Shown: in pieces, positions 18,551 to 26,434 of the stretch
Layout of the letters: every line of letters begins with the position of its first letter
Position numbering within the stretch: the first letter of the stretch is position 1
Source of the DNA: Desulfuribacillus stibiiarsenatis
GTDB taxonomy: Bacteria; Bacillota; Bacilli; Desulfuribacillales; Desulfuribacillaceae
Direction: 5' to 3'
Assembly: GCF_001742305.1 (NCBI RefSeq)
Contig: NZ_MJAT01000012.1
Coordinates: 248,001-312,000, forward strand
Length of the DNA: 64,000 nucleotides
Made by a program: the position numbers and the translations under genes
Notes under the pieces: generated by a model
Seen by the model: the letters and a program-made list of their open reading frames with translations, nothing else
Databases searched by the model: none
Told to the model about the DNA's origin: nothing

Positions 18551-19099
18551 ATGACGACTGTTAATTCGCCAATCTACACAGATCGATCCTCGATTCAGAC
18601 GAAAGAACGGGAAATCAAGAAAGAGCTTGGAAAAGATGACTTCTTGAAAATTCTTGTAACACAATTGCAATACCAGGATCCAATGCAACCTTTAGAGGAT
18701 AGAGAGTTTATCGCTCAGATGGCGCAGTTTAGCGCATTGGAACAGATGACGAAAATCGCAGATTTGCAAGCTACGAATAATAGCATGCAACAATTTCAAG
18801 CTTTTCAGCTAGTTGGTAAAAATATAGAGGGTATATCTAACAACTCGGTGGTTAAAGGTGTTGTTACTGAAGTTAGAATGAAGGATGGGTTAGCTGTATT
18901 AAAAGTGAATGGTGTTGATATATCTATGAAAGATATTCTGAGTGTATTTAATACTACACAACAAGAACAGCAAATAAACCAACCAACGCAACCGACACAA
19001 CCATCTGAGCCAACTCCAACTGATAATGATGGAACTACCCCTGAAGAAGATACTGATTATCCTCAAGAAGAGGAAATTTCAGACTCTACAGAACAATAA
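18551..19099 (+). CDS. flgD: Flagellar hook assembly protein FlgD
   Basis: FlgD is the scaffold cap for hook polymerisation. The N-terminal motif LGKDDFLKILVTQLQYQDPM followed by FIAQMAQFSALEQM is diagnostic. Like the short Bacillus form it lacks the large C-terminal Ig/tudor domains of Proteobacteria. From about residue 136 a low-complexity tail rich in Pro, Thr, Glu and Asp (QPTQPTQPSEPTPT) extends it to 182 residues, which is unusual. It starts 11 bases after fliK. Confidence 0.94.
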   Translation: MTTVNSPIYTDRSSIQTKEREIKKELGKDDFLKILVTQLQYQDPMQPLEDREFIAQMAQFSALEQMTKIADLQATNNSMQQFQAFQLVGKNIEGISNNSVVKGVVTEVRMKDGLAVLKVNGVDISMKDILSVFNTTQQEQQINQPTQPTQPSEPTPTDNDGTTPEEDTDYPQEEEISDSTEQ

Positions 19100-19125
19100 T
19101 TATGTGAATTAGGGTGATTGAGTTT

Positions 19126-19518
19126 ATGGAAAAAATATGGTTTCATCAACAACCTATTCAGCCCGTTAAGAAAACTGACTTAGCACCTGCAACAAAAATC
19201 CAAAATCAACAGAACCAGACACAATTTAGAGATGTATTCCAAAAAACATTAAATCATGTGCAGCAACCTATAAAGTTTAGTGCCCATGCGAGTAAACGAA
19301 TTCATGAGCGAGGAATTACAATTTCTGATGATGATATGTCAAGACTTGAAGAAGCAGTAACAAAAGCTGCCAATAAGGGTTCAAGAGATGCTTTGATTTT
19401 AATGAATGATGTTGCTTATGTAGTGAGTGTAAAAAACAAGACAGTAGTAACGGCAGTTGATGATCAAACAAAGAAGGACAATGTATTTACAAATATTGAT
19501 AGTGCGATTTTTTTATAG
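19126..19518 (+). CDS. Flagellar operon protein, TIGR02530 family
   Basis: This small protein of about 130 residues lies between flgD and flgE, the usual place of the TIGR02530 'flagellar operon protein' family in Firmicutes. The conserved part is the second half: FSAHASKRIHERGI, followed by SRLEEAVTKAANKGSRDALI and VAYVVSVKNKTVVTAVD. Its function is not known. ATG 19126 fits an AGGGTG site (19111-19116); GTG 19114 is also in frame. There is no signal peptide or membrane helix. Confidence 0.8.
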   Translation: MEKIWFHQQPIQPVKKTDLAPATKIQNQQNQTQFRDVFQKTLNHVQQPIKFSAHASKRIHERGITISDDDMSRLEEAVTKAANKGSRDALILMNDVAYVVSVKNKTVVTAVDDQTKKDNVFTNIDSAIFL

Positions 19519-19569
19519 AGGCTGGACCTTACGGGGGCCTCACGACCCGCTGAATGAATGATGCGGGAT
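19518..19569 (+). ncRNA. Two GC-rich hairpins in the flgE 5' region
   Basis: The 71-base gap before flgE holds GAGGC (19518-19522) pairing with GCCTC (19537-19541), and CCCGC (19546-19550) pairing with GCGGG (19563-19567), the latter extended by GA/TC around a bulged A. The stretch is GC-rich against AT-rich surroundings and ends just before AGAGGAGG, the flgE ribosome binding site. There is no U tract, so it is not a terminator. It may protect the downstream mRNA or affect flgE translation. Confidence 0.5.
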
Positions 19570-19589
19570 CACAGAGGAGGATATAACAG

Positions 19590-20399
19590 ATGTTACGTTC
19601 ACTTTATTCAGGAATATCCGGTATGAGAGGTTTTCAAACAAAACTTGATGTTATCGGTAACAACATTGCCAACGTAAATACTGTTGGTTTTAAAGCAAGT
19701 CGCGTTATGTTCCAAGACGTATTAAGCCAGAGGCTTTCTGGTGCTACTGCTCCAGAAGAGGGAGAGCGTGGAGGAAGAAATCCACAACAAGTAGGACTAG
19801 GTAGTGGAATTTCAAGTATTGATACACTTCATTATGAAGGAAGTCCGCAAACTACGGGTGTAGGAACTGACTTGTATATTAACGGCGATGGATATTTTGC
19901 TGTACAAGATGGTGCAGATGGTGAAATTTTATTGACAAGAGCTGGCAACTTTACTATAGACTCAGTTGGTTTTTTAGTTACATCGGATGGTATGTTTGTC
20001 CTAGATAGCGGAGGAGCACAAATTCAATTAGGTGCTGAAGTACAATCTTTCAGTATTGCTGCTAACGGTAACATTATTACTGTTGATGGTGATGGTGGAA
20101 TAGAAGAACTAGGGCCTATCGGTCTAGTAACAGTAGCTAACCCTATGGGTATGGAAAAGGTTGGCGGCACAAGATTTAGAGTTACTGGCAACGCAAACCC
20201 AGATGGTGCTATTGAATTTAAAGAGCCAGGAGTTGATGGTGCAGGACTTCTAATCGCTGGTAGATTGGAAATGTCGAACGTTGAGTTAACAAGTGAGTTT
20301 ACTGAGATGATTATTGCACAAAGAGGATTCCAGGCGAACTCAAGAATCATCACGACTTCGGATGAGATTTTACAAGAAGTAGTTAACTTGAAGCGATAA
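19590..20399 (+). CDS. flgE: Flagellar hook protein FlgE
   Basis: FlgE polymerises into the hook. The N-terminus (MLRSLYSGISGMRGFQTKLD, then VIGNNIANVNTVGFKASRV) is the hook/rod signature, and the C-terminus (IIAQRGFQANSRIITTSDEI) is the matching axial helix. At 269 residues it is a minimal hook protein without the large variable outer domains, like the B. subtilis protein that was first named FlgG and later shown to be the hook. Its place after flgD supports FlgE rather than the distal-rod protein FlgG. It is flanked on both sides by RNA hairpins. Confidence 0.9.
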   Translation: MLRSLYSGISGMRGFQTKLDVIGNNIANVNTVGFKASRVMFQDVLSQRLSGATAPEEGERGGRNPQQVGLGSGISSIDTLHYEGSPQTTGVGTDLYINGDGYFAVQDGADGEILLTRAGNFTIDSVGFLVTSDGMFVLDSGGAQIQLGAEVQSFSIAANGNIITVDGDGGIEELGPIGLVTVANPMGMEKVGGTRFRVTGNANPDGAIEFKEPGVDGAGLLIAGRLEMSNVELTSEFTEMIIAQRGFQANSRIITTSDEILQEVVNLKR

Positions 20400-20405
20400 T
20401 AATTT

Positions 20406-20449
20406 AACAGCTAGGTAGCGGCATTATAATGCCGCTGCCTACTGCTGTT
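20406..20449 (+). repeat. Long inverted repeat/hairpin between flgE and swrD
   Basis: A 13-bp stem (20412-20424 with 20429-20441, one G-T wobble, 4-base loop) is extended by AACAGC (20406-20411) pairing with GCTGTT (20444-20449) around a 2-base bulge. No T run follows (TTGGTATTTG), so it is not a standard terminator. It fills the space between the flgE stop and the swrD ribosome binding site. Confidence 0.8.
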
Positions 20450-20480
20450 GGTATTTGAAGTTCACGAATGGAGAATGTAT

Positions 20481-20708
20481 ATGATTCAAGTGTCAAGATT
20501 AAATGGTAGCGTGTTTTTTATTAACCCAATTCATATTGAAAACTTTGAAGAAACTCCAGACACAGTTATCACTTTGACAAATGGAAAAAAACTAATTGTT
20601 CGTGAAAACGCGGAGAGCCTGATTGAGCAGTTGCGAGCTTTTTATCACTCTGTTGGTGGTCTTAAAGTTGTAATACAGTATCAATCACAAGAGCATCCTA
20701 ATGAATAG
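20481..20708 (+). CDS. swrD: FlbD-family flagellar protein (SwrD)
   Basis: This is a 75-residue protein of the Firmicute FlbD family. It starts MIQVSRLNGSVFFINPIHIE and continues ETPDTVITLTNGKKLIVRE, the conserved core. In B. subtilis the homologue SwrD (YlzI) lies at the same place and raises flagellar motor power. I start it at ATG 20481, seven bases after GGAG (20470-20473); the open frame upstream to 20448 runs into the inverted repeat and lacks a site. There is no membrane segment. Confidence 0.88.
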   Translation: MIQVSRLNGSVFFINPIHIENFEETPDTVITLTNGKKLIVRENAESLIEQLRAFYHSVGGLKVVIQYQSQEHPNE

Positions 20709-20726
20709 TAGCTGGAGGTACTAGCC

Positions 20727-21173
20727 GTGTTCCAAAACAAATTGCTCAATATTTCATTGATTATCTTAATTGCAATTTCATTGTTTGCCATAGTGGGTAT
20801 TTTAGCTTATATGTTAATATATGATGGTTCTCAACCAGAAGAGGAAGAGCAACCAAAACCATATACTGGTGCGGAAGTGCAGGAATTAACATTGACAACC
20901 GAGAAACTAACAACTAATTTGGCGGACGGAAGATTAATAATATTAAGTTTGTCATTTATGGCAGAGAATAAGAAATCTAAGGATGAGTTGCAACAAAGAA
21001 TGGTGCAAGTAAAAGATATGTTAATTACTTCCCTTCATTCACAAACTCGAAAAGACTTTGAGACCACTGAGGGACTAGAGGCTTATAAACTATTAATTCT
21101 TCAAAGGACTAATGAATTATTAGATAAAGGGACTATTGTAGATGTTTTTTATATTGATAAAGTCATACAATAG
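20727..21173 (+). CDS. fliL: Flagellar basal-body-associated protein FliL
   Basis: FliL is a single-pass membrane protein beside the stator that supports torque. Residues about 8-32 are the transmembrane helix (ISLIILIAISLFAIVGILAY). The external domain contains the family pattern (TTNLADGRLIILSLSFMAENKK, a strand and helix) and ends DVFYIDKVIQ, the usual C-terminal strand. GTG 20727 follows GGAGGT. It is next to fliM, as in other flagellar operons. Confidence 0.9.
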   Translation: MFQNKLLNISLIILIAISLFAIVGILAYMLIYDGSQPEEEEQPKPYTGAEVQELTLTTEKLTTNLADGRLIILSLSFMAENKKSKDELQQRMVQVKDMLITSLHSQTRKDFETTEGLEAYKLLILQRTNELLDKGTIVDVFYIDKVIQ

Positions 21174-21240
21174 ATTTCATAACTTAACACAACAATAATC
21201 ATAATCGAAATATAGATTGATGAGAAAAGTGGGTGGTCTT

Positions 21241-22236
21241 GTGAGTGAGGTACTCTCTCAAAGTGAAATTGACGCCCTTCTTACCGCATTATCCTCTGGT
21301 GAATTAGATGCAGAGGAAATACGTAAGGATGAAGTGCAAAAAAAGGTTAAAACTTATGACTTTAAAAGAGCGTATAGATTTTCAAAGGATCAGACAAGAA
21401 GCTTAACGCGTATTCACGAGAATTTCGCAAGGTTACTTACGAGTTATTTTTCTGCTCAGTTTAGAACTTTTGTGCAAATCACTGTAGCTTCCGTTGACCA
21501 ATTACCATATGACGAGTTTATTCGCTCAATACCTAAAATGACGATTTTAAATGTCTTCGAAGCTGTTCCATTAGAAGGACGACTGGTGATGGAAGTAAAT
21601 CCAAATATTGCGTATGCAATGCTAGATCGTTTAATGGGCGGCCAAGGTATTAGTGCAGAGAAGTTTAGAAGTCTTACGGAAATTGAAACAATTGTCATGG
21701 AGAGAATCTTTAATAAAGCATTAGAGAATTTCGCAGAGGCTTGGAGAACAATTATAGACTTAGATCCGGAACTAGATATACTGGAAACAAATCCACAATT
21801 TATGCAAATAGTTTCTCCAAATGAAACGGTAGCGGTTATATCATTTCAAACAAAAATTGGCGAAGCCACCGGGATGATTAACCTTTGTCTTCCGCATGTT
21901 GTATTAGAGCCGATCATGCCGAAACTAACGGCACATCATTGGTTTGCATCTCAAAAGAAATCTAGATCAGATAAAGAAGTCTTTCATATTCAGGAACGCG
22001 TTAAGAAAGCATCAGTAACGGTAAAGGCAGAATTAGGTGCTTCTATCATCTCTATAGGTGAGTTCCTCAGTTTGAATATTGGAGATGTCATTCAACTTGA
22101 CAATATGTTTGAAGATGATATCAATGTTCGTGTTGGGAATTTAGTAAAGTTCAAGGCGCAGCCAGGGTTGTCTAAGAAACGTGTTGCTTTACAGATTACT
22201 GAAGTTCTAGAGGAAGGTGTTGAAGAAAATGGGTAG
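21241..22236 (+). CDS. fliM: Flagellar motor switch protein FliM
   Basis: FliM is the C-ring protein that binds phospho-CheY. The N-terminal peptide VLSQSEIDALLTALSSG is the CheY-binding EIDALL motif. The middle CheC-like domain lacks the phosphatase residues, and the C-terminal SpoA/FliN-like domain contains LNIGDVIQLDNMFEDDINVRV. I start it at GTG 21241 behind GGGTGG; the open frame goes back to 21217. The end overlaps fliY by 8 bases, suggesting coupling. Confidence 0.95.
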   Translation: MSEVLSQSEIDALLTALSSGELDAEEIRKDEVQKKVKTYDFKRAYRFSKDQTRSLTRIHENFARLLTSYFSAQFRTFVQITVASVDQLPYDEFIRSIPKMTILNVFEAVPLEGRLVMEVNPNIAYAMLDRLMGGQGISAEKFRSLTEIETIVMERIFNKALENFAEAWRTIIDLDPELDILETNPQFMQIVSPNETVAVISFQTKIGEATGMINLCLPHVVLEPIMPKLTAHHWFASQKKSRSDKEVFHIQERVKKASVTVKAELGASIISIGEFLSLNIGDVIQLDNMFEDDINVRVGNLVKFKAQPGLSKKRVALQITEVLEEGVEENG

Positions 22237-23554
22237 AGATATGCTTTCTCAAGAAGAAATAGATGCATTATTAAAAGCGGGATCCTCTGATGACGATGAG
22301 CAAGCATCATATACTAGTTCAACTGAGAGTTCAGCAACTTCAGCTGCATCAAACGTTCAAGTTGGGAATTTCTTGAATGAATTTGAACGAGATGCCTTGG
22401 GGGAAATCGGAAATATATCTTTTGGGAGTGCGGCAACAGCGCTATCTACATTATTAGGTCAAAAGGTAGATATCACTACACCAACAGTTTCAGCTATAGC
22501 AAGAGAAGAAGTTGTCAATGAATTTCCAATGCCACATGTAGCTGTGAATGTGGGTTATACTAGCGGCTTTGAAGGGAACAACTTGCTTGTCATTAAAGTG
22601 AGTGATGCGAGAATTATTGCTGACCTCATGATGGGTGGCGACGGTCATCCGGATCAAAGTCAAGAATTATCTGAATTACACACGAGTGCCGTAGCTGAAG
22701 CAATGAATCAAATGATGGGATCGGCGGCTACAGCAATGTCAACGATTTTTAACGATTTCGTAAACATTTCCCCGCCAGAGACCAAAGTATTAGATTTTGA
22801 GAAATCTGAAGGTCTTCACATGCTGCCTGATGAAGATATTTTCATTCGCATTTCGTTTCGACTAATTGTAGGGGACTTAATTGATTCCTACTTAATGCAA
22901 TTAGTTCCGATTCATTTTGCTAAAGATATGGTAGCAAGATTAACATCTGGGATGGATAGTGAGCCAGCTCCTGCACCGAAAAAGGAAGAGAAGCCAGTTG
23001 CTGCAGCGACTCCAGTTCCTCCACAGCCTCAAGCTCCAACTTACCAAGAGCAACCAATGGCTGCACAACAACCAGCTCAAGGATATCCAGCACAAGAGAT
23101 GCCACCTCAAAATATGGGGTATCCACCGAATTATGGGTATCAACAACCGCCAGGATATCCTCAAAATGGATATCCACAGCAACCGTATTATAATTATCCA
23201 CCTCCACAACCTCAGACTTTTGGAGGGATACAACCGAATCTTCAACCTGCGCAATTTACAAGCTTTGACCCACAAAAAGGTAAATTTGCTGGTGAAGGAA
23301 ACCTTAATTTGTTACTAGACGTTCCGTTGCAAATTACAGTAGAATTAGGAAGAACAAAGCGACAAATTAAAGATATTTTAGAGTTGAGTCAAGGTTCAAT
23401 CATAGAACTTGATCGTTTAGCTGGTGAACCGGTAGATGTTCTAGTTAACAATAAACTTATTGCAAAAGGTGAAGTAGTTGTTATAGATGAAAACTTTGGG
23501 GTTCGTATCACGGATATCATAAGTCAGATTGAACGTGTGCAGAAACTTCAATAG
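22229..23554 (+). CDS. fliY: Flagellar switch/CheY-P phosphatase FliY
   Basis: FliY is the Gram-positive fusion of a CheC-type CheY-P phosphatase and a FliN domain in the C ring. The N-terminus MLSQEEIDALLKAG resembles the FliM peptide. Two active-site motifs of the D/S-x3-E-x2-N-x22-P kind are intact (beginning DALGEIGN and SAVAEAMN). The C-terminal FliN domain (about residues 355-441) carries LLLDVPLQITVELGRTKRQI. Between them is a roughly 95-residue linker rich in Pro, Gln, Tyr and Gly (YPQNGYPQQPYYNYPPPQP), longer and more repetitive than expected. Start ATG 22229 fits AGGAAGGTG. Confidence 0.95.
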   Translation: MGRDMLSQEEIDALLKAGSSDDDEQASYTSSTESSATSAASNVQVGNFLNEFERDALGEIGNISFGSAATALSTLLGQKVDITTPTVSAIAREEVVNEFPMPHVAVNVGYTSGFEGNNLLVIKVSDARIIADLMMGGDGHPDQSQELSELHTSAVAEAMNQMMGSAATAMSTIFNDFVNISPPETKVLDFEKSEGLHMLPDEDIFIRISFRLIVGDLIDSYLMQLVPIHFAKDMVARLTSGMDSEPAPAPKKEEKPVAAATPVPPQPQAPTYQEQPMAAQQPAQGYPAQEMPPQNMGYPPNYGYQQPPGYPQNGYPQQPYYNYPPPQPQTFGGIQPNLQPAQFTSFDPQKGKFAGEGNLNLLLDVPLQITVELGRTKRQIKDILELSQGSIIELDRLAGEPVDVLVNNKLIAKGEVVVIDENFGVRITDIISQIERVQKLQ

Positions 23555-23579
23555 TTTACTTGAAGGAGGAGGGGATGAA

Positions 23580-23942
23580 ATGACAGCAAGAATAATGATT
23601 GTTGACGATGCAGCCTTTATGAGGATGATGATTAAAGATATACTCTCGAAAAACGGCTTTGAGGTTGTCGCTGAGGCTGCTGATGGTGCACAAGCAGTCG
23701 AAAAATATAAAGAACTAAAACCAGATTTGGTTACAATGGACATTACTATGCCTGAGATGGATGGAATTGCTGCCTTAAAAGAAATTAAAAAAGTAGACCC
23801 TTCTGCCAAAGTTTTAATGTGTTCGGCAATGGGACAACAGGCAATGGTTATAGATGCGATTCAAGCTGGTGCAAAGGATTTTATTGTCAAGCCATTTCAA
23901 GCTGATCGAGTTTTAGAAGCAATTAATAAATCATTAGGATAA
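23580..23942 (+). CDS. cheY: Chemotaxis response regulator CheY
   Basis: CheY is the diffusible single-domain regulator that carries the signal from CheA to the switch. It shows the acidic pair IMIVDDAAFMR, the phosphoacceptor Asp54 in VTMDITMPEMDG, the switch region LMCSAMGQQ and Lys in FIVKPF. Length 120 is standard. ATG 23580 follows GGAGGAGGGG; the longer open frame to 23529 is not needed. No cheA is nearby, so the kinase must be coded elsewhere. Confidence 0.95.
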   Translation: MTARIMIVDDAAFMRMMIKDILSKNGFEVVAEAADGAQAVEKYKELKPDLVTMDITMPEMDGIAALKEIKKVDPSAKVLMCSAMGQQAMVIDAIQAGAKDFIVKPFQADRVLEAINKSLG

Positions 23943-23961
23943 ATTAGAAAGTGGTGAAGCG

Positions 23962-24585
23962 GTGAACAACTATGGTAAACTCATCATAGCAATCCTTTTT
24001 ACTACTATGTGTATTTATATATATATGCCAATCTCAGCAGTAGCGTCCGATAATGTATATGATAGTTTACTAGGCGATAAAAATTCTAATGAAACAAAAA
24101 CACTTGATCAAATACCTGGGTCGACTGAAGAGACTTCAAGTAATACGAGTAATGAGGTTAGTTCGACTTGGATGTTTCTCACTGCATTTTTCAAATTAGT
24201 ATTAGCCACAACTGCGATAGTTGCTATCATATACTTTGGAGCTAGAATTATATCGGAAAAAAGAAAACGTTCACAAAGCTCACAAAACACTCAAACACTT
24301 GGAGTACACGCACTTGGGCAAAACAAGACACTTCAAATTATTAGAGTGGGGAAAAAAATTTATGTCATTGGTGTAGGGGATAATATTAATTTAATTAAAG
24401 AGCTATCGGAAGAAGAGGGAACAGAGTTTTTTGCAGACATGGAAGAAAGCTATGACACTGATGCTTCAAACAATAGCATGCCCAGTCAATTTGAGAATAT
24501 CTTCAAGAAAAAATTGACCGAGCTAAAAGATCGGAAGAATTCCCTACAGCATGATCAACGTGAAAATGAGAGGGAGTATCTATGA
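23962..24585 (+). CDS. fliO: Flagellar export protein FliO (FliZ of Bacillus)
   Basis: FliO helps FliP assemble in the export gate. The 207-residue protein has an N-terminal signal-like segment (IIAILFTTMCIYIYM), an Asn/Ser/Thr-rich external stretch, and a transmembrane helix at about 75-95 (FFKLVLATTAIVAIIYFG). The cytoplasmic domain contains ALGQNKTLQIIRVGKKIYVIGV, the FliO signature. GTG 23962 has a weak AAGCGGTG context. It overlaps fliP by four bases (ATGA). Confidence 0.88.
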   Translation: MNNYGKLIIAILFTTMCIYIYMPISAVASDNVYDSLLGDKNSNETKTLDQIPGSTEETSSNTSNEVSSTWMFLTAFFKLVLATTAIVAIIYFGARIISEKRKRSQSSQNTQTLGVHALGQNKTLQIIRVGKKIYVIGVGDNINLIKELSEEEGTEFFADMEESYDTDASNNSMPSQFENIFKKKLTELKDRKNSLQHDQRENEREYL

Positions 24586-25334
24586 GAAAACTACTGCTCA
24601 TTACTTTACTAATTTCTATTACTCTCTTTCCCAATGTGAGTCATGCTACGGAGATACCAGGAATACCTGGTCTTAATATTGGATTAGAAACAACTGATAA
24701 TCCTGCGGATGTATCGGTAACTTTGCAATTAATTTTTCTTTTAACGATTCTATCAATTGCACCAGCTATTCTAATTCTCATGACTTGTTTTACTAGAGTC
24801 GTTGTTGTGCTTTCCTTTACTAGGAATGCACTAGCGACTAACCAGATGCCACCGAATCAAGTGATTATTGGACTGGCATTATTTATTACTTTTTTTATAA
24901 TGACACCAGTTTTTGCTGAGGTGAACGATACGGCATTACAACCTTATCTAGCTGGAGAGCTTGAACAAGTTGAAGCATTAGAATTAGCAGCCAAACCTTT
25001 TAAAATATTTATGGCAAAACATACAAGACAAAAGGACTTATCGTTATTTCTAAACTATGCCCAAATTCCACCGCCGAATACAATTGATGATATACCGATG
25101 ACAGCGCTTGTTCCAGCGTTTGCTATAAGTGAACTAAAGACAGCCTTTCAAATAGGTTTCATGATTTTTATTCCTTTTTTAATATTGGACATGATTGTAG
25201 CGAGTGTGCTTATGTCTATGGGTATGATGATGTTACCACCTGTAATGATATCTCTTCCATTTAAAATTCTATTATTTATTCTTGTTGACGGCTGGTATTT
25301 AATTGTCCGGTCGCTTCTCATTAGCTTTAATTGA
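24582..25334 (+). CDS. fliP: Flagellar export gate protein FliP
   Basis: FliP forms the central pore of the type III export gate. It has a cleavable signal peptide ending about SHA, then the conserved LTILSIAPAILILMTCFTRV, ALATNQMPPNQVIIGLALF and FQIGFMIFIPFLILDMIVAS. Four membrane helices are visible. Length 250 is normal. Its start overlaps fliO, and fliQ follows after 17 bases. Confidence 0.97.
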   Translation: MRKLLLITLLISITLFPNVSHATEIPGIPGLNIGLETTDNPADVSVTLQLIFLLTILSIAPAILILMTCFTRVVVVLSFTRNALATNQMPPNQVIIGLALFITFFIMTPVFAEVNDTALQPYLAGELEQVEALELAAKPFKIFMAKHTRQKDLSLFLNYAQIPPPNTIDDIPMTALVPAFAISELKTAFQIGFMIFIPFLILDMIVASVLMSMGMMMLPPVMISLPFKILLFILVDGWYLIVRSLLISFN

Positions 25335-25351
25335 AAAGGAGGAGATACGTT

Positions 25352-25621
25352 ATGTCGCCAGACTTTGTAATTAAATTAGGACAGGATGCAGTAGTAGTTG
25401 TCTTAAAAGTTGCAGGCCCTATGCTAGCAGTCGGTCTAGGTATTGGTTTAATAATAAGTATTTTTCAGGCAACTACTCAAATTCAGGAACAGACATTAAC
25501 ATTTGTTCCAAAAATTGCTGGCATTCTGATTTCATTAATCGTATTTGCACCTTGGATGATCAACGTCTTATTGGATTTTGCTCTTGAAATATTTGAAAAT
25601 TTGCATCTATTTATAGGATAG
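25352..25621 (+). CDS. fliQ: Flagellar export gate protein FliQ
   Basis: FliQ (89 residues) is a two-helix gate subunit. It begins MSPDFVIKLGQDAVVVVLKV, and the family motif QATTQIQEQTLTFVPKI lies between its two membrane helices. I start at ATG 25352, after AAAGGAGGAG; the frame is open from 25331 but that would run across the ribosome binding site. Confidence 0.96.
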   Translation: MSPDFVIKLGQDAVVVVLKVAGPMLAVGLGIGLIISIFQATTQIQEQTLTFVPKIAGILISLIVFAPWMINVLLDFALEIFENLHLFIG

Positions 25622-25631
25622 GAATGATCTT

Positions 25632-26408
25632 ATGGAGATGCTAAACCAGCTTCCTGTATTCATGTTAGTATTTACGAGAATTTTATCGATGTTTATGATA
25701 GTACCTTTTTTTAGTGGAAAAGGAATTCCTGCAACTTTTAGAGTAGGTACTGCATTTTTCCTCGCCATCATAGCATATTCTACAATTTCTACAGAACAAG
25801 AATTGATACCTTTAGATGGCGCATATATTTTTTTTGTTTTTAAAGAAGTAATCATAGGTTTGATTATGGGATTTTTAGCTGCGATGTTCATGGCAGCATT
25901 ACAAATTGCAGGACAGTTTATTGATGTTCAGATGGGCTTTGGTATAGCGAATGTAGTCGACCCTCAGACAGGTACACAAGTTCCGATTATGGGTTTCTTT
26001 AAATATTATCTTGCAATCCTAATATTTTTATCATTAAATATTCATCATGTGATAATTCAAGCATATATTGATAGCTTTCTAAAAATCCCGATTGGCCATT
26101 TATATTTAGATGGTCGATATGCTGAATATATTGTTAGCGCTTTTAATGTAATGTTTGTCAGTGCGATTAAGATAGCTGCACCTATTGTGTTTATACTATT
26201 ATTAACTACGATTTCATTAGGGATTACGGCTCGGACAGTTCCCCAAATGAACGTTTTCGTAGTAGGTATGCCATTAAAAATTGCGTTAGGTCTTCTTCTT
26301 ATGTATATAACACTTCCAACATTTCTTTTTATGCTAGACACCTTGTTTATGGATATGGTTGAGAGTATTTATATAATGATTCATATAATTGCTAATAGTA
26401 ATCCGTGA
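25632..26408 (+). CDS. fliR: Flagellar export gate protein FliR
   Basis: FliR completes the FliPQR gate and contacts FlhB. This 258-residue protein has about six membrane helices. Typical pieces are FTRILSMFMIVPFFSGKGIP, QIAGQFIDVQMGFGIANVVDP and RTVPQMNVFVVGMPLKIALG. The ribosome binding site before ATG 25632 is weak (ATAGGAATGA), which may mean lower translation, in line with a single copy per gate. Confidence 0.95.
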   Translation: MEMLNQLPVFMLVFTRILSMFMIVPFFSGKGIPATFRVGTAFFLAIIAYSTISTEQELIPLDGAYIFFVFKEVIIGLIMGFLAAMFMAALQIAGQFIDVQMGFGIANVVDPQTGTQVPIMGFFKYYLAILIFLSLNIHHVIIQAYIDSFLKIPIGHLYLDGRYAEYIVSAFNVMFVSAIKIAAPIVFILLLTTISLGITARTVPQMNVFVVGMPLKIALGLLLMYITLPTFLFMLDTLFMDMVESIYIMIHIIANSNP

Positions 26409-26434
26409 TTTTATATTAGTAGGGAGATAACACA

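Noticed and set aside
19590-20399. Distal rod protein FlgG instead of hook FlgE
   Set aside because: The short length fits both, but the place after fliK-flgD and before fliL is that of the Bacillus hook gene.
20406-20449. The hairpin after flgE as a transcription terminator
   Set aside because: No T run follows the stem, and the operon continues without a new promoter.
22940-23318. Several overlapping open frames on both strands opposite the FliY linker
   Set aside because: They result from the repetitive CCA/CAA-rich codons of the linker, have low-complexity translations and no ribosome sites.
23546-23565. CTTCAA/TTGAAG hairpin next to the cheY ribosome site
   Set aside because: Only six weak pairs; likely chance in AT-rich DNA.
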